64,000 nucleotides of DNA from an uncultured Burkholderiales bacterium (GTDB taxonomy: Bacteria > Pseudomonadota > Gammaproteobacteria > Burkholderiales > Burkholderiaceae_C). Positions 7,489-15,818 of the stretch are shown in pieces. Numbering within the stretch: the first letter of the stretch is position 1; each line of letters opens with the position of its first letter. Under the pieces are notes generated by a model, which was not told where the DNA came from, did no database searches, and saw only the letters and a program-made list of their open reading frames with translations. Location of the stretch: contig CAISMH010000003.1 in NCBI GenBank assembly GCA_903886485.1, positions 1 to 64,000 on the forward strand. Reading direction: 5' to 3'. Position numbers and translations under genes: made by a program.

Positions 7489-8229
7489 ATGTTTCAAGAC
7501 TGGTTGTTAGCGTTGACCAAGCAAGACGTGCTTGATCGTGAGTTTGATGCAAAGAAGGTGTTAGACGGTTGTTTGTTTTATCCAGCAAGTGGCATCGATG
7601 GCAGTCCCATTCGGCATTGGAGGATTGGTATGGATAGCTTTGTCTATGTGGATATGACAGTGACAAAGGCTGATTTCAATCGAGTCATTGCAGGTGGGGC
7701 CTTCAAGGGGTATGACTTGTATGCAAGTCGAGAGCTCTTGCCGCAGGAGTTGATGACAAGAAATTGGCGTATGCGCGCGCCATCATCGATAGATAAAGGA
7801 GAGTACGTGGAACGTGTACAACGAGCTATGAACGATAAGACTGGGCCGTTTGCTACGTGGTCTGTATTTGAACGAAAAGATGAATTCAGTGATTCGCATG
7901 GCCCCAAGCGGTTTAGTCTGTTGTACATGCGTGCAGAGGGTGTTGCAGCCTATGACGGCTTGTTTGCTGGCCATCTGGTACTCCCTAAGGTTGTTGCTCT
8001 GATTCGACCAGGTACTGGATTTGGCGGGAATTTTGGCAATTTCGAAGAGGTGTTGTATGAAGTGATGACTTGGCACCCTCATGGAATCCCTGCTCAGATT
8101 CTTGCTTGGCATTCACGTGGGCAAGATCCGTTTGAAACAGAGTTAACGCGTGCATATCCAAACTTGCTTTTAGGTCCTATGGGTAAGGATGGTGAGCGGG
8201 ACTTTCTGATTTCCCTGTTTGGTCGTTAG
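7489..8229 (+). CDS. Hypothetical protein, 246 aa
   Basis: The AGGAGAAGG ribosome site is clear. The product is soluble with no signal. It has conspicuous blocks: FYPASGIDGSPIRHW near residue 30, MDSFVYVDM near 50, FSLLYMRAEGVAAYDGLF near 145, and GTGFGGNFGNFEE near 180. Such aromatic and glycine-rich blocks suggest an enzyme-like alpha/beta fold, but I do not recognise the family. It lies between the FtsH-like peptidase (divergent) and the dual AAA+ ATPase (downstream, same strand, 159 bases away), so it may belong to the same system. Confidence 0.65.
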   Translation: MFQDWLLALTKQDVLDREFDAKKVLDGCLFYPASGIDGSPIRHWRIGMDSFVYVDMTVTKADFNRVIAGGAFKGYDLYASRELLPQELMTRNWRMRAPSSIDKGEYVERVQRAMNDKTGPFATWSVFERKDEFSDSHGPKRFSLLYMRAEGVAAYDGLFAGHLVLPKVVALIRPGTGFGGNFGNFEEVLYEVMTWHPHGIPAQILAWHSRGQDPFETELTRAYPNLLLGPMGKDGERDFLISLFGR

Positions 8230-8264
8230 AAGTTATAAGACGTGAAATTGATTTCCTAATCCCA

Positions 8265-8280
8265 AAAATTGTCTTTATAA
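8265..8280 (+). promoter_or_regulatory. Half-copy of the recurring island site
   Basis: AAAATTGTCTTTATAA reproduces the right arm and the trailing TATA of the palindromes at 1092 and 5468, but the left arm is lost. It lies about 110 bases before the ATG at 8389 of the dual AAA+ gene. Confidence 0.4.
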
Positions 8281-8388
8281 ATTTTTAGACTTTCCATTCA
8301 CCGATTAGTCGTTCTTCGGCTTTTGCGTGCAAAAGCTCTTGCTATGAGCCTATCGGTGGGTAAGCTGAACAGACATAAAGGGGAATCA

Positions 8389-10536
8389 ATGAAATATCGT
8401 CGCCGTCGCCATGGTCCACTTCCAGATTTTGATTCGCAAAGCACTGCTTTGATTGCAGATATGCCCGAGGAGTTGAACGCATATTGCATCAAATGGACGT
8501 TGCGAGCGTTGGTTGATCTTGGGGGGCACAAGAGTGTGTTGCATGAGGACTATTGTTCTGAACCTCACTTGATCTTCTCACTAGATTTGGGCTATTCGCA
8601 AGACGATGAATACGAATACAAATTGGTTTTGTCTTCACTGAAGAAAAAACACCGTGAAGTGGTCAACAGTTCTTTGCCTACCTTGCCGCAAAGCAATATG
8701 GTTCGCAACATCAATTGGCTTGCCAAAGAAGTTGGGTTGAACGATGTTGAGCTCGAAATACTGTTGTTTTGTGTGATCGAGAGGCAGCACCCGTTGCTGC
8801 GACAAACCATGGCCTCGTTGGGTGAAATGTCCACCGATCGTGCTGTGACGACGCTCTCTGTTTTGCTTGAAATACCACCTCAGCAGGTGTATCAAGCGCT
8901 TTCGGCTGATGCGACTTTGATTCGTTCGGGTCTGATTTGCCTTGACCAAAACAATATCTTTGACTTCTCGAACAAGGTTGAGCTGATCAACGGGATCACA
9001 GAGCGTATCAATGGAGATACAGACAATCCGTTGGATATCTTTTCTGACAATTTTGTGGTGGCACCCTCTGCAGATTTGTCTTTGAATGACTTTGACTATT
9101 TGGGCTCAAAGGTCAACTACTTGGCTAAGTACCTTAAGCACGCTATCTCGAAGGGAAATAAAGGTGTCAATGTGTTGGTCTATGGCGTACCAGGTAGTGG
9201 GAAAACGCAATTGGCCCGTGCCATCGCCAAGGAGGTTGGCGCAAATTTGTTTGAGGTTGCCGTAGAAGATCGCGATGGTGACCGGATTGGCGGAAGCAGT
9301 CGAATGTCTGCCTACAGGCTGTCTCAACGTATCTTGTCTAAGCGTGAAGGTTCGTTGCTTGTATTTGACGAAATCGAAGACATCAATAGTGCGAGTCGAC
9401 AGGATGATTCGATTTTCTCAGGCAAGCGCGGAAACAGAAGTGGTCACAAGGGCTGGATGAACCATCTGCTTGAGCATAACGCTGTTCCTTCGATTTGGAT
9501 TACGAACAATGTCCAGTTCTTGGATCCGGCGCATTTGCGACGATTTGATCTGCATTTGCACGTTGAAATTCCGCCGCTTTCTGTTCGTTCGGGAATGCTT
9601 CAAAGCATGACCAAGGAATTGAATGTGACGAACTTATGGTGTGATTCAGTGGCTGCAAATGAGTCGCTGTCACCCGCGTTGATTTCTCGTGCTGCAAAAG
9701 TTGCGGGAGCGATTTACGCTGAATGTGATTCAGTACCCGGTAGCGTGATTATGGATTCAGTCGTCGGCGCAGCACTTTCTGTTCAGAATCAAGCGTTTAT
9801 GCGTCCTGTTGTGGATACGCTGAACGTTACCTATGACTTGGATGTTGTGAATTCCGATTGCAATTTGCCGCAGTTAATTGAGGGATTGCGTCACAGCTCG
9901 GCTGGGCGAATCTGCTTGTATGGTCCTCCAGGAACTGGCAAATCTGCATTTGCGCAATACGTGGCTAAGACACTGGATAAGCCTGTTGTATTGAAGCGTG
10001 CGTCAGACATTCTTGCCCCATTTGTTGGCGAAACAGAAACGCGGATGGCTGCTATGTTTCATGAGGCTTATGAAAAGGATGCAGTATTGATTCTGGATGA
10101 AGCAGATAGCTTTTTGCGATCGCGTGATGGTGCTCAACGAAACTGGGAAGTGAGCATGGTCAATGAAATGTTGACGCAGATGGAATCTTTCCAAGGTATT
10201 TTCTTTTGCACGACCAATTTGATGACGCAGTTAGATGAGGCGAGCATGCGTCGATTCGATTTGAAGGCAAATTTTCAGTATCTTCGAGCTGAGCAGGCAG
10301 CAAAGATGTTCAAAGACGTTTGTCAAAAGCTCGGTTTCGATTCCTTAGAGCTTTCGCTGAAGGTGGCCTCTCAGCTTGGTCAACTGACTCCAGGTGATTT
10401 TTCTAACGCGGTAAGGCAATCGCGACTCAATCCCATTCGAGATTCGGTGGACTTGCTGGAACGTTTGCGAAATGAAATGGGCTATAAGAAATCGCACGAC
10501 ACGCGTGCGATTGGTTTTTTGGCTAATGCTGCTTGA
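8389..10536 (+). CDS. Dual-module AAA+ ATPase, 715 aa
   Basis: The frame is open from 8323, but AAAGGGG before the ATG at 8389 fixes the start. Residues 1-230 are a helical N-terminal region. Module 1 has Walker A GVPGSGKT (K272), Walker B LLVFDEIE (D327, E328) and HLRRFD as an arginine-finger-like motif. Module 2 has GPPGTGKS (K518), VLILDEAD (D570, E571) and SMRRFD. Both modules look catalytically complete. The arrangement is that of a double-ring unfoldase or remodeller without a protease or nuclease domain of its own. It matches a large, little-studied class of proteobacterial AAA ATPases. The nearby FtsH-like peptidase lacking a P-loop is an obvious candidate partner. A convergent WYL gene pair follows. 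Confidence 0.85.
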   Translation: MKYRRRRHGPLPDFDSQSTALIADMPEELNAYCIKWTLRALVDLGGHKSVLHEDYCSEPHLIFSLDLGYSQDDEYEYKLVLSSLKKKHREVVNSSLPTLPQSNMVRNINWLAKEVGLNDVELEILLFCVIERQHPLLRQTMASLGEMSTDRAVTTLSVLLEIPPQQVYQALSADATLIRSGLICLDQNNIFDFSNKVELINGITERINGDTDNPLDIFSDNFVVAPSADLSLNDFDYLGSKVNYLAKYLKHAISKGNKGVNVLVYGVPGSGKTQLARAIAKEVGANLFEVAVEDRDGDRIGGSSRMSAYRLSQRILSKREGSLLVFDEIEDINSASRQDDSIFSGKRGNRSGHKGWMNHLLEHNAVPSIWITNNVQFLDPAHLRRFDLHLHVEIPPLSVRSGMLQSMTKELNVTNLWCDSVAANESLSPALISRAAKVAGAIYAECDSVPGSVIMDSVVGAALSVQNQAFMRPVVDTLNVTYDLDVVNSDCNLPQLIEGLRHSSAGRICLYGPPGTGKSAFAQYVAKTLDKPVVLKRASDILAPFVGETETRMAAMFHEAYEKDAVLILDEADSFLRSRDGAQRNWEVSMVNEMLTQMESFQGIFFCTTNLMTQLDEASMRRFDLKANFQYLRAEQAAKMFKDVCQKLGFDSLELSLKVASQLGQLTPGDFSNAVRQSRLNPIRDSVDLLERLRNEMGYKKSHDTRAIGFLANAA

Positions 10537-10550
10537 CGGTAGGGGTATTT

Positions 10551-10582
10551 CAAAAGCAACTGGCGTAGGCTGGTTGCTTTTG
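10551..10582. terminator. Hairpin between convergent genes
   Basis: Perfect 10-base arms CAAAAGCAAC and GTTGCTTTTG enclose a 12-base loop. It lies 15 bases after the AAA+ stop and 12 bases from the WYL stop. The arms themselves end in short U-runs in both directions, so it can serve as a bidirectional terminator. Confidence 0.6.
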
Positions 10583-10593
10583 AGGTTGGAACT

Positions 10594-11646
10594 TTATTTG
10601 TAGATGGCAAGCGTTTTTTTCAGATCGTCTTTGAGGCGCTTGACCAAAAAAGCGGGTTCTAAGACTTGAACGTGGACTGTCATGCTTTGAATCCAGCGCA
10701 CGAGTTCCTCCGTGAGTGGCAGAGTGACTTTCAAGGTGTAGCTACCATCGGCATTGTCTTTGGTTGTTTGGTTCTCACCGAGCTTGGTTTCTTTTAACCA
10801 CTGAGTGCTGGCATCGACTTGGAGTTTGAATTCATGGATCTCGCCATACATCTCGGATGGAAATACCGCATGGCTGATGCCTTGCTCCAAGAATTTGGGG
10901 AGGCTCCAATTACTTGGGTGTTCTAAATGACCCGAGGTGATGGTTGCTTCATGAATACGAGCCACAAGAATTCGTTCAGCTTTCTTTGAGCTGCGTTTTT
11001 TGACGATCACATAGGTTCGTACACCTTGCTGAACAAGTGCGAGGGGGCTTGCGATGCAGGTTTCAAGCTCACCTGTAGTGATGTTGAGAAATTTGATTTC
11101 CAGTAGCTGTTCGTAGAAGAGGGCTTCGTGAACGATTCGTTTGATCTCTGGGTTCACCTCGGGGGGCGTGAATGGCATGACGGCAGGCACCACGGCAATT
11201 TTTTTGAGCCAATTACCTGCCAGTTCTTTTGATGCCTTGACTCCATGACCTGTTTCTCGGGCCCATTGATATGCTGACTCTTTAGCTTCTTGAAAGTAAG
11301 GTGTGAGTGCCTCAAGTGTTCGATCAGGGAGTAGGTCTGTGCCGAAGTGGCTCAAGATACCAAACGCAATCATTTCCTCTTGACTCATTGGGGTGAGCAA
11401 AAGAGGAGCTTTAGCGCTTAAGCAGTATCGATGGTCTTTTTCATCTTTGTTTACAACCAACGCTCCTGGAAAAATTTCTCCAAGTTGATTGATGTTATTG
11501 ATGATGCGCTTTCGTAGACTTGCCTTGCTGACACCTCTCTCGTTGGCATTGAATAAGGCATCAGCCAACTCATTCGTAGTTAATGGAGATTTTGGTTCGC
11601 GTGGAATTTTTTGCAGAAGTTGTAGCTGAAATTTACTGATACCCAT
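10594..11646 (-). CDS. WYL-domain transcriptional regulator, 350 aa
   Basis: The N-terminal 70 residues form a winged-helix region (TNELADALFNANERGVSKASLRKRI). A linker follows, then a WYL domain at about 170-250 (ASPLALVQQGVRTYVIVKK, then ILVARIHEATI) and a WCX-type C-terminal domain (ELVRWIQSMTVHVQVLEP, about 310-350). WYL proteins usually sense a ligand, often nucleotide or single-stranded nucleic acid, and repress or activate defence and repair genes. Here it is co-directional with a stand-alone WCX protein and faces a divergent promoter carrying a copy of the recurring palindrome. It is therefore a reasonable candidate for the protein that reads that site. Confidence 0.85.
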   Translation of the reverse strand: MGISKFQLQLLQKIPREPKSPLTTNELADALFNANERGVSKASLRKRIINNINQLGEIFPGALVVNKDEKDHRYCLSAKAPLLLTPMSQEEMIAFGILSHFGTDLLPDRTLEALTPYFQEAKESAYQWARETGHGVKASKELAGNWLKKIAVVPAVMPFTPPEVNPEIKRIVHEALFYEQLLEIKFLNITTGELETCIASPLALVQQGVRTYVIVKKRSSKKAERILVARIHEATITSGHLEHPSNWSLPKFLEQGISHAVFPSEMYGEIHEFKLQVDASTQWLKETKLGENQTTKDNADGSYTLKVTLPLTEELVRWIQSMTVHVQVLEPAFLVKRLKDDLKKTLAIYK

Positions 11647-11663
11647 GTTTTTTTCCTACAGGC

Positions 11664-11960
11664 TTAGACAAGTCGATATTCATTCAATGCAGAGGATATG
11701 CCATTTCTCACGACCTCCCTCAGTTGCAGTGGGGCGAGCACTTGGACATCGGGTCCTGATGCGTAGATCCAATGAATCAATTCAGATGAAACGGTCATTT
11801 CTGATTCAACGATAAATCCATTAGGTTGTTGGGTGAGGGTTTGATTGGTTGATAGAGGGAACCTTTCAAGTGCCGACTTGACCTCAGATGTGACTTTTAG
11901 ACGAACTTTGATAGGAGCGAAGAAAAGAGGGGTTTCGATAGACGTAGGTAACTCAGTCAT
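11664..11960 (-). CDS. Stand-alone WYL C-terminal (WCX) domain protein, 98 aa
   Basis: The protein is essentially only the last domain of a WYL regulator. SSELIHWIYASGPDVQVLAP and LREVVRNGISSAL match the ELVRWIQS-VQVLEP end of the adjacent 350-residue protein. There is no HTH or WYL core. It has its own start, sits 17 bases upstream of the full-length gene and is the first gene of the operon. It may modulate the full-length protein by mixed oligomerisation or by binding the same ligand, or it may be a decayed second regulator. The ribosome site is weak. Confidence 0.75.
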   Translation of the reverse strand: MTELPTSIETPLFFAPIKVRLKVTSEVKSALERFPLSTNQTLTQQPNGFIVESEMTVSSELIHWIYASGPDVQVLAPLQLREVVRNGISSALNEYRLV

Positions 11961-12006
11961 TTCTGAACTTTTTTTGAGTGGATATGCCTTAAGTCTATGA
12001 ATTTAT

Positions 12007-12025
12007 AAAGACAAATTAATTCTTT
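12007..12025 (+). promoter_or_regulatory. Copy of the recurring island palindrome in a divergent promoter
   Basis: AAAGACA at 12007-12013 and TCTTT at 12021-12025 keep the 19-base spacing of the best copies, but the inner TG of the right half has decayed. TATATG follows directly. The site lies between the WYL operon (start 11960) and the gene at 12063, so it could control both. Confidence 0.5.
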
Positions 12026-12062
12026 ATATGGCCTCACAATAAAAGTTCTTAAGGAGTTTGAA

Positions 12063-12563
12063 ATGAGAGTGGCACTCTATACGGTTGACTCATGGGTCAT
12101 CAAGATGATCGAGCAAGAGCGTTTGTTACGAGCGCATGCTGAAAGCGCAAAGATGGAAGTTGTTGCAGCGTACACAGACGTAAGAACTTGGACACATTCA
12201 ACAAAGAAGTTAGAAGGCTTGAACAAGTTGTTGAAAGGCGCATCAGAACGAAAATTTGATCATCTGTTGGTTGCTGATCTTTCCTTTCTAGGACTGTCGC
12301 TGCAACATTTGTTTTCTATCGTGGATTACCTAGACACTGTAGACGTGAAGGTTGATTTTCTGAATCAACAGTTGTCTACAGCTGGCATCAAAGGGCGTGG
12401 ACTGGTGAATACATTTCGGGGCTTGTCTCATTTTGTAGATGCTCAGGCGAAAGATCGCTTACTTTCTCTCGCCTCTAGCAGCTGTGATGAAACTTTCGAA
12501 CTACCAGCTGTCTTTCGAAAGACGCCTGCGAGTGGCTTTATCTCACCTGCTGCAGATGGTTAA
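12063..12563 (+). CDS. Serine-recombinase-fold protein, catalytically degenerate
   Basis: AAGGAG precedes the ATG. Residues 1-110 follow the N-terminal domain of resolvase/invertase recombinases: a first strand VALYTVDS, a central HLLVADLSFLGLSLQHL, then VDYLDTVDVKVDFLNQQLST, which corresponds to the usual L-x-L-x-x-x-G-V-x-x-x-x-L-x-E-x-x-D-T pattern. A Ser (S10) is near the nucleophile position, but the neighbouring arginine and the two arginines of the DRLGRS motif are lost (F75, L78). The C-terminal HTH is absent. Catalysis is therefore unlikely. It may have a binding or structural role and starts a rightward group with the DUF2779 gene. Confidence 0.65.
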   Translation: MRVALYTVDSWVIKMIEQERLLRAHAESAKMEVVAAYTDVRTWTHSTKKLEGLNKLLKGASERKFDHLLVADLSFLGLSLQHLFSIVDYLDTVDVKVDFLNQQLSTAGIKGRGLVNTFRGLSHFVDAQAKDRLLSLASSSCDETFELPAVFRKTPASGFISPAADG

Positions 12564-12641
12564 ATATTCTCAAAATAAGTAATAAGATGGGCCGATATGG
12601 TCCTTCGTGTGTCGCAAATTCGAATCTTAGGAGCAATGAAC

Positions 12642-14591
12642 ATGGTCAATCCACGTTACCTGACAAAGTCACGGTTTAAGTTAGCTGCAGAGTGTCCTAC
12701 TAAGCTGTTTTACACAGGTAAAGACAAGGTTTACCGAAATACGAAGCAAGAGGATAGCTTCTTGGCAATGCTGGCTGAGGGGGGATATCAAGTTGGAGAG
12801 CTGGCCAAGCTTTATTACCCGGACGGTATTGAGATTGAGGCGATCAACCATCATGAAGCTGAAGTCAAGACTTCGGAGCTCTTGCAACGAGAGAAAGTCG
12901 TTCTTTTTGAACCCGCGATTCGATTTGGAGATCTATTTGCACGGGTAGACATCCTGGTTAAAGATGGGAATGAGTACCAATTAATTGAGGTGAAGGCTAA
13001 GTCTTACAACTCAATCAAGCCAAAAATTATTGGGGCTAAAGGCGATTTAACGAGTGAGATGCGTGCTTATATTGAAGATGTCGCTTTTCAAGCGTATGTT
13101 TTCCGTTCGGCGTTTCCGCAAGCTAACTTAAAGACTTTTTTAATGATGCCCGATAAGGCAGTTCAGGTCTCAGTGGATGGCCTGAATCAACTGTTTAAGA
13201 TCACTCGAGATGGAAATCGATCCAAGGTGATCACAAGTCCTAAAGCGAAAGAGATAAAAATCGACAAAAGCATTCTGGCGCTTGTGCCTACAGATGAGTT
13301 TGTCGAAAAAATTGACAAAGAAGGCGTTAAGGTTCTTGGGCATAAAAGGGCTTTGTCTGAGTTGGCTCAAGAATGGGCATACGCCTATAAGACAGATCAA
13401 AAGATCAAACCTCAACCTAGTGCTCAATGCGGTAAATGTGAATTTAAGTCTATCCCTGGTGATGGCTTGAAGAATGGCTTCAATGAGTGCTGGTCTGAAG
13501 CCTACAAGTTCACAGAAGCAGACTTCGCGGCAGGAACGGTTCTCGATATCTACAACTTTCGCGGCAAAGATAAATTGATTGCGGCTGGTCGCATTCGTAT
13601 GAGTTCTGTGCAGCCAGACGATATCCAAGAAAAAGATGAAGGTGAAAACTTGTCTTTGTCTGAGCGTCAGTGGATGCAAATTCGAGGCATTCCAGAAGGT
13701 GAAGATCGAGGTGGTTTTTGGCTTGCAGAAAAAGAGATGGCGATGGAAATGGGGGCTTGGTCATACCCATACCACTTCATCGACTTTGAAACCAGCACAG
13801 TAGCCATCCCTTTTCACGCTGGAATGCGTCCCTATGAACCGGTTGCATTTCAGTTTTCTCATCACATCCTGCATCAGGATGGTCGGATTGAGCATGCGGG
13901 CGAATTCTTACTCACTGATCCTGTCGTTTTTCCAAACTTCAAGTTCGTTGAAGCTCTTAAAGCAGAACTAGATAAAGACAGCGGGACTGTTTTCATGTGG
14001 AGTAATCATGAGAACACTATCCTGACTAAGATCATTCAACAGCTCGAAAACACTCCCAATCCACCGAGTAACGCGCCAGAGTTAATTGATTTCATTAAGA
14101 CGTTAGTCAAAGAGGGTGATCGTCAAATGTATGACTTGTGCAAATTGAGTGCGCGAGCCTACTATCACGTTGGAACAAAGGGCAGCAGTTCAATCAAGAA
14201 AGTCTTACCCGCTGTATTTAAGAGTTCTGAGCTTTTACGCAAAAAATACAGTCAACCCATATATGGCAGTGCAGCTGGAATTCCTAGTAAAAATTTTCCC
14301 AATTTCACTTGGTGGGTAGATGACGGTTCTGGTGCTCCTATTGAGCCGTATGACTTGTTAAAAGAGTACGGTGCAACGTTGATTGGTGAGAAGGTTTCAT
14401 CTGGTGAAGATCCCGATGAGTTGGTGATTGCAGAAGGCGGTGCAGCGGCTACCGCCTATGCGCGCTTGCAATTTGAGGATATGCCACCTGATTCCCGACA
14501 AAAAATTAGAGAGGCGCTGCTTCGTTACTGCGAGCTTGACACGCTCGCGATGGTCATGATCGTTGAAGCGTGGCAAGATTTTTGTCGTTGA
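12642..14591 (+). CDS. DUF2779-type Fe-S nuclease / DEDD exonuclease
   Basis: The frame begins at 12597, but AGGAG is 8 bases before the ATG at 12642. The N-terminus KSRFKLAAECPTKLFY with C18, followed by FARVDILV (D103), LIEVKAKS (E116, K118) and then CGKC (C263, C266) and C283, is the layout of Cas4/AddB-like PD-(D/E)XK nucleases that hold a 4Fe-4S cluster. From residue 376, YHFIDFETSTVAIP (D381, E383) opens an RNase-H-like DEDD exonuclease domain, and LLRYCELDTLAMV near the C-terminus supplies the last acidic motif. This is the DUF2779 architecture (649 aa, normal length). It is probably a nucleic-acid-processing enzyme and the core of a defence- or repair-like group with the neighbouring genes. 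Confidence 0.8.
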   Translation: MVNPRYLTKSRFKLAAECPTKLFYTGKDKVYRNTKQEDSFLAMLAEGGYQVGELAKLYYPDGIEIEAINHHEAEVKTSELLQREKVVLFEPAIRFGDLFARVDILVKDGNEYQLIEVKAKSYNSIKPKIIGAKGDLTSEMRAYIEDVAFQAYVFRSAFPQANLKTFLMMPDKAVQVSVDGLNQLFKITRDGNRSKVITSPKAKEIKIDKSILALVPTDEFVEKIDKEGVKVLGHKRALSELAQEWAYAYKTDQKIKPQPSAQCGKCEFKSIPGDGLKNGFNECWSEAYKFTEADFAAGTVLDIYNFRGKDKLIAAGRIRMSSVQPDDIQEKDEGENLSLSERQWMQIRGIPEGEDRGGFWLAEKEMAMEMGAWSYPYHFIDFETSTVAIPFHAGMRPYEPVAFQFSHHILHQDGRIEHAGEFLLTDPVVFPNFKFVEALKAELDKDSGTVFMWSNHENTILTKIIQQLENTPNPPSNAPELIDFIKTLVKEGDRQMYDLCKLSARAYYHVGTKGSSSIKKVLPAVFKSSELLRKKYSQPIYGSAAGIPSKNFPNFTWWVDDGSGAPIEPYDLLKEYGATLIGEKVSSGEDPDELVIAEGGAAATAYARLQFEDMPPDSRQKIREALLRYCELDTLAMVMIVEAWQDFCR

Positions 14592-14607
14592 ATCTAGAAA
14601 GGGCGCA

Positions 14608-14952
14608 ATGCAACATCTATTAATTAATCAAGATGCATCTGGCGAATATCAGCCGCTCTACTGCCTTAAATGTGGGGCTATGCAAGATCCAGAATCTTCA
14701 AGCTACTGCTCGCACGTGACTTTTGTTTATTTGCCGCAGTACGACTTTGAGTATGTGGCACCTGCATTTGCAGATACGGTTGAACAGGTGAAACAGCAAG
14801 CTGAAACTATGGATGAGCAAAGTGTTGAATATTTACTAGTGAATTTGTCATCAACTAAAACTAACTTAATTATTGAAGTCTCTAGCCTAGGCGTGAGCTG
14901 TGGGCCAGCGTCTTTTCGAGTGTTGTATGGTTTTGATTTTTCAAAGTCCTAA
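14608..14952 (+). CDS. Small zinc-ribbon protein, 114 aa
   Basis: AGAAAGGGCG precedes the ATG at 14608; the longer frame from 14563 would overlap the nuclease gene. Residues 17-35 contain CLKCG and, 11 residues later, CSH, a partial zinc ribbon. The rest is acidic and beta-rich. It lies 16 bases after the DUF2779 gene and is probably co-transcribed, as an accessory or regulatory partner. No family is recognised. Confidence 0.6.
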   Translation: MQHLLINQDASGEYQPLYCLKCGAMQDPESSSYCSHVTFVYLPQYDFEYVAPAFADTVEQVKQQAETMDEQSVEYLLVNLSSTKTNLIIEVSSLGVSCGPASFRVLYGFDFSKS

Positions 14953-14993
14953 CCTATAAAATTTTTTGTTGTGAATGTATCTGGAGAGAATTA

Positions 14994-15791
14994 ATGGCAA
15001 CTAACAATGAGAACTACATCAAAGAAAATACGTGCACGAGTCATAAACGTTATGAAAGCATGGTGATGTATGCGTTGCATTACGCGCTGCGAGACGTTCA
15101 GCTCGAATCTCAGTTTTCTGTCGGGGAATATTTTTTAGATGGGTATTTCCCTGAGCTTAGGTTAGCCGTAGAAATTGATGAACCGCATCACCAAAGAACT
15201 CAGCTCGAAGATGAGCGAAGACAACAAGCAATAAATCGAGAGTTGAATTGCGAATTTGTTCGAATCAATGTCTTGCAAGATAGCATTTACGAAGAAGTGG
15301 ATCGTCTCGTTCAAAAAGTTAAACGGCTTTGCCAAGAAATGCAAATAATTCCATGGGTTTATACCCCACCGGAGGGAAGTACGGGAGAGTTCACCGCAGA
15401 GCGACTGAATGCACTTGAAGCTTCTGGAGCAGAAGAGTTCACGAAAGCTTTTCGTGAGAGATGCGCCTCATTTGGTCTAGATGTTGTTGATTGCAACATC
15501 CCAGGGCATATTCCCAAAAGGAACGGATATCTAGGGTTCCTAGTAAATTTTGGGCCGCTGCAATTAAGCGTGTCAATTACAAAAACTCACAAACCTAAAC
15601 TTTTGGTGACTAAACGGGATGAAGATCTGATTGCCGATTTAGGTTTAGATTTAAGTGGACCGAAAAAAGGCGGTGAGTACTATGTAATCTACAACTTTGA
15701 AGGACGGCATGATCCAAAAGAAGTACTAGATTACTTGCTTACGTTGAGTGCAAGAATTCGGGCAAGGTCTGCCGTTAAAACTGAAATTTAA
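14994..15791 (+). CDS. VSR/DUF559-like nuclease domain protein, 265 aa
   Basis: GGAGAG precedes the ATG. Residues 40-95 read FSVGEYFLDGYFPELRLAVE, then IDEPHH, then a helix with DERRQQAINREL and finally CEFVRI. This is the pattern of very-short-patch-repair-like and DUF559 endonucleases (D49, E60, D62 and H65 as candidate active-site residues, with the final strand FVRI). The C-terminal half (residues 140-265) is an unrecognised alpha/beta region with LQLSVSITKTHKPKLLV. Together with the DUF2779 protein and the zinc-ribbon gene it forms a nuclease-rich block. The target is unknown. Confidence 0.7.
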   Translation: MATNNENYIKENTCTSHKRYESMVMYALHYALRDVQLESQFSVGEYFLDGYFPELRLAVEIDEPHHQRTQLEDERRQQAINRELNCEFVRINVLQDSIYEEVDRLVQKVKRLCQEMQIIPWVYTPPEGSTGEFTAERLNALEASGAEEFTKAFRERCASFGLDVVDCNIPGHIPKRNGYLGFLVNFGPLQLSVSITKTHKPKLLVTKRDEDLIADLGLDLSGPKKGGEYYVIYNFEGRHDPKEVLDYLLTLSARIRARSAVKTEI

Positions 15792-15818
15792 TCTAAGTAT
15801 TCTTGAATCCGAGTAGTA

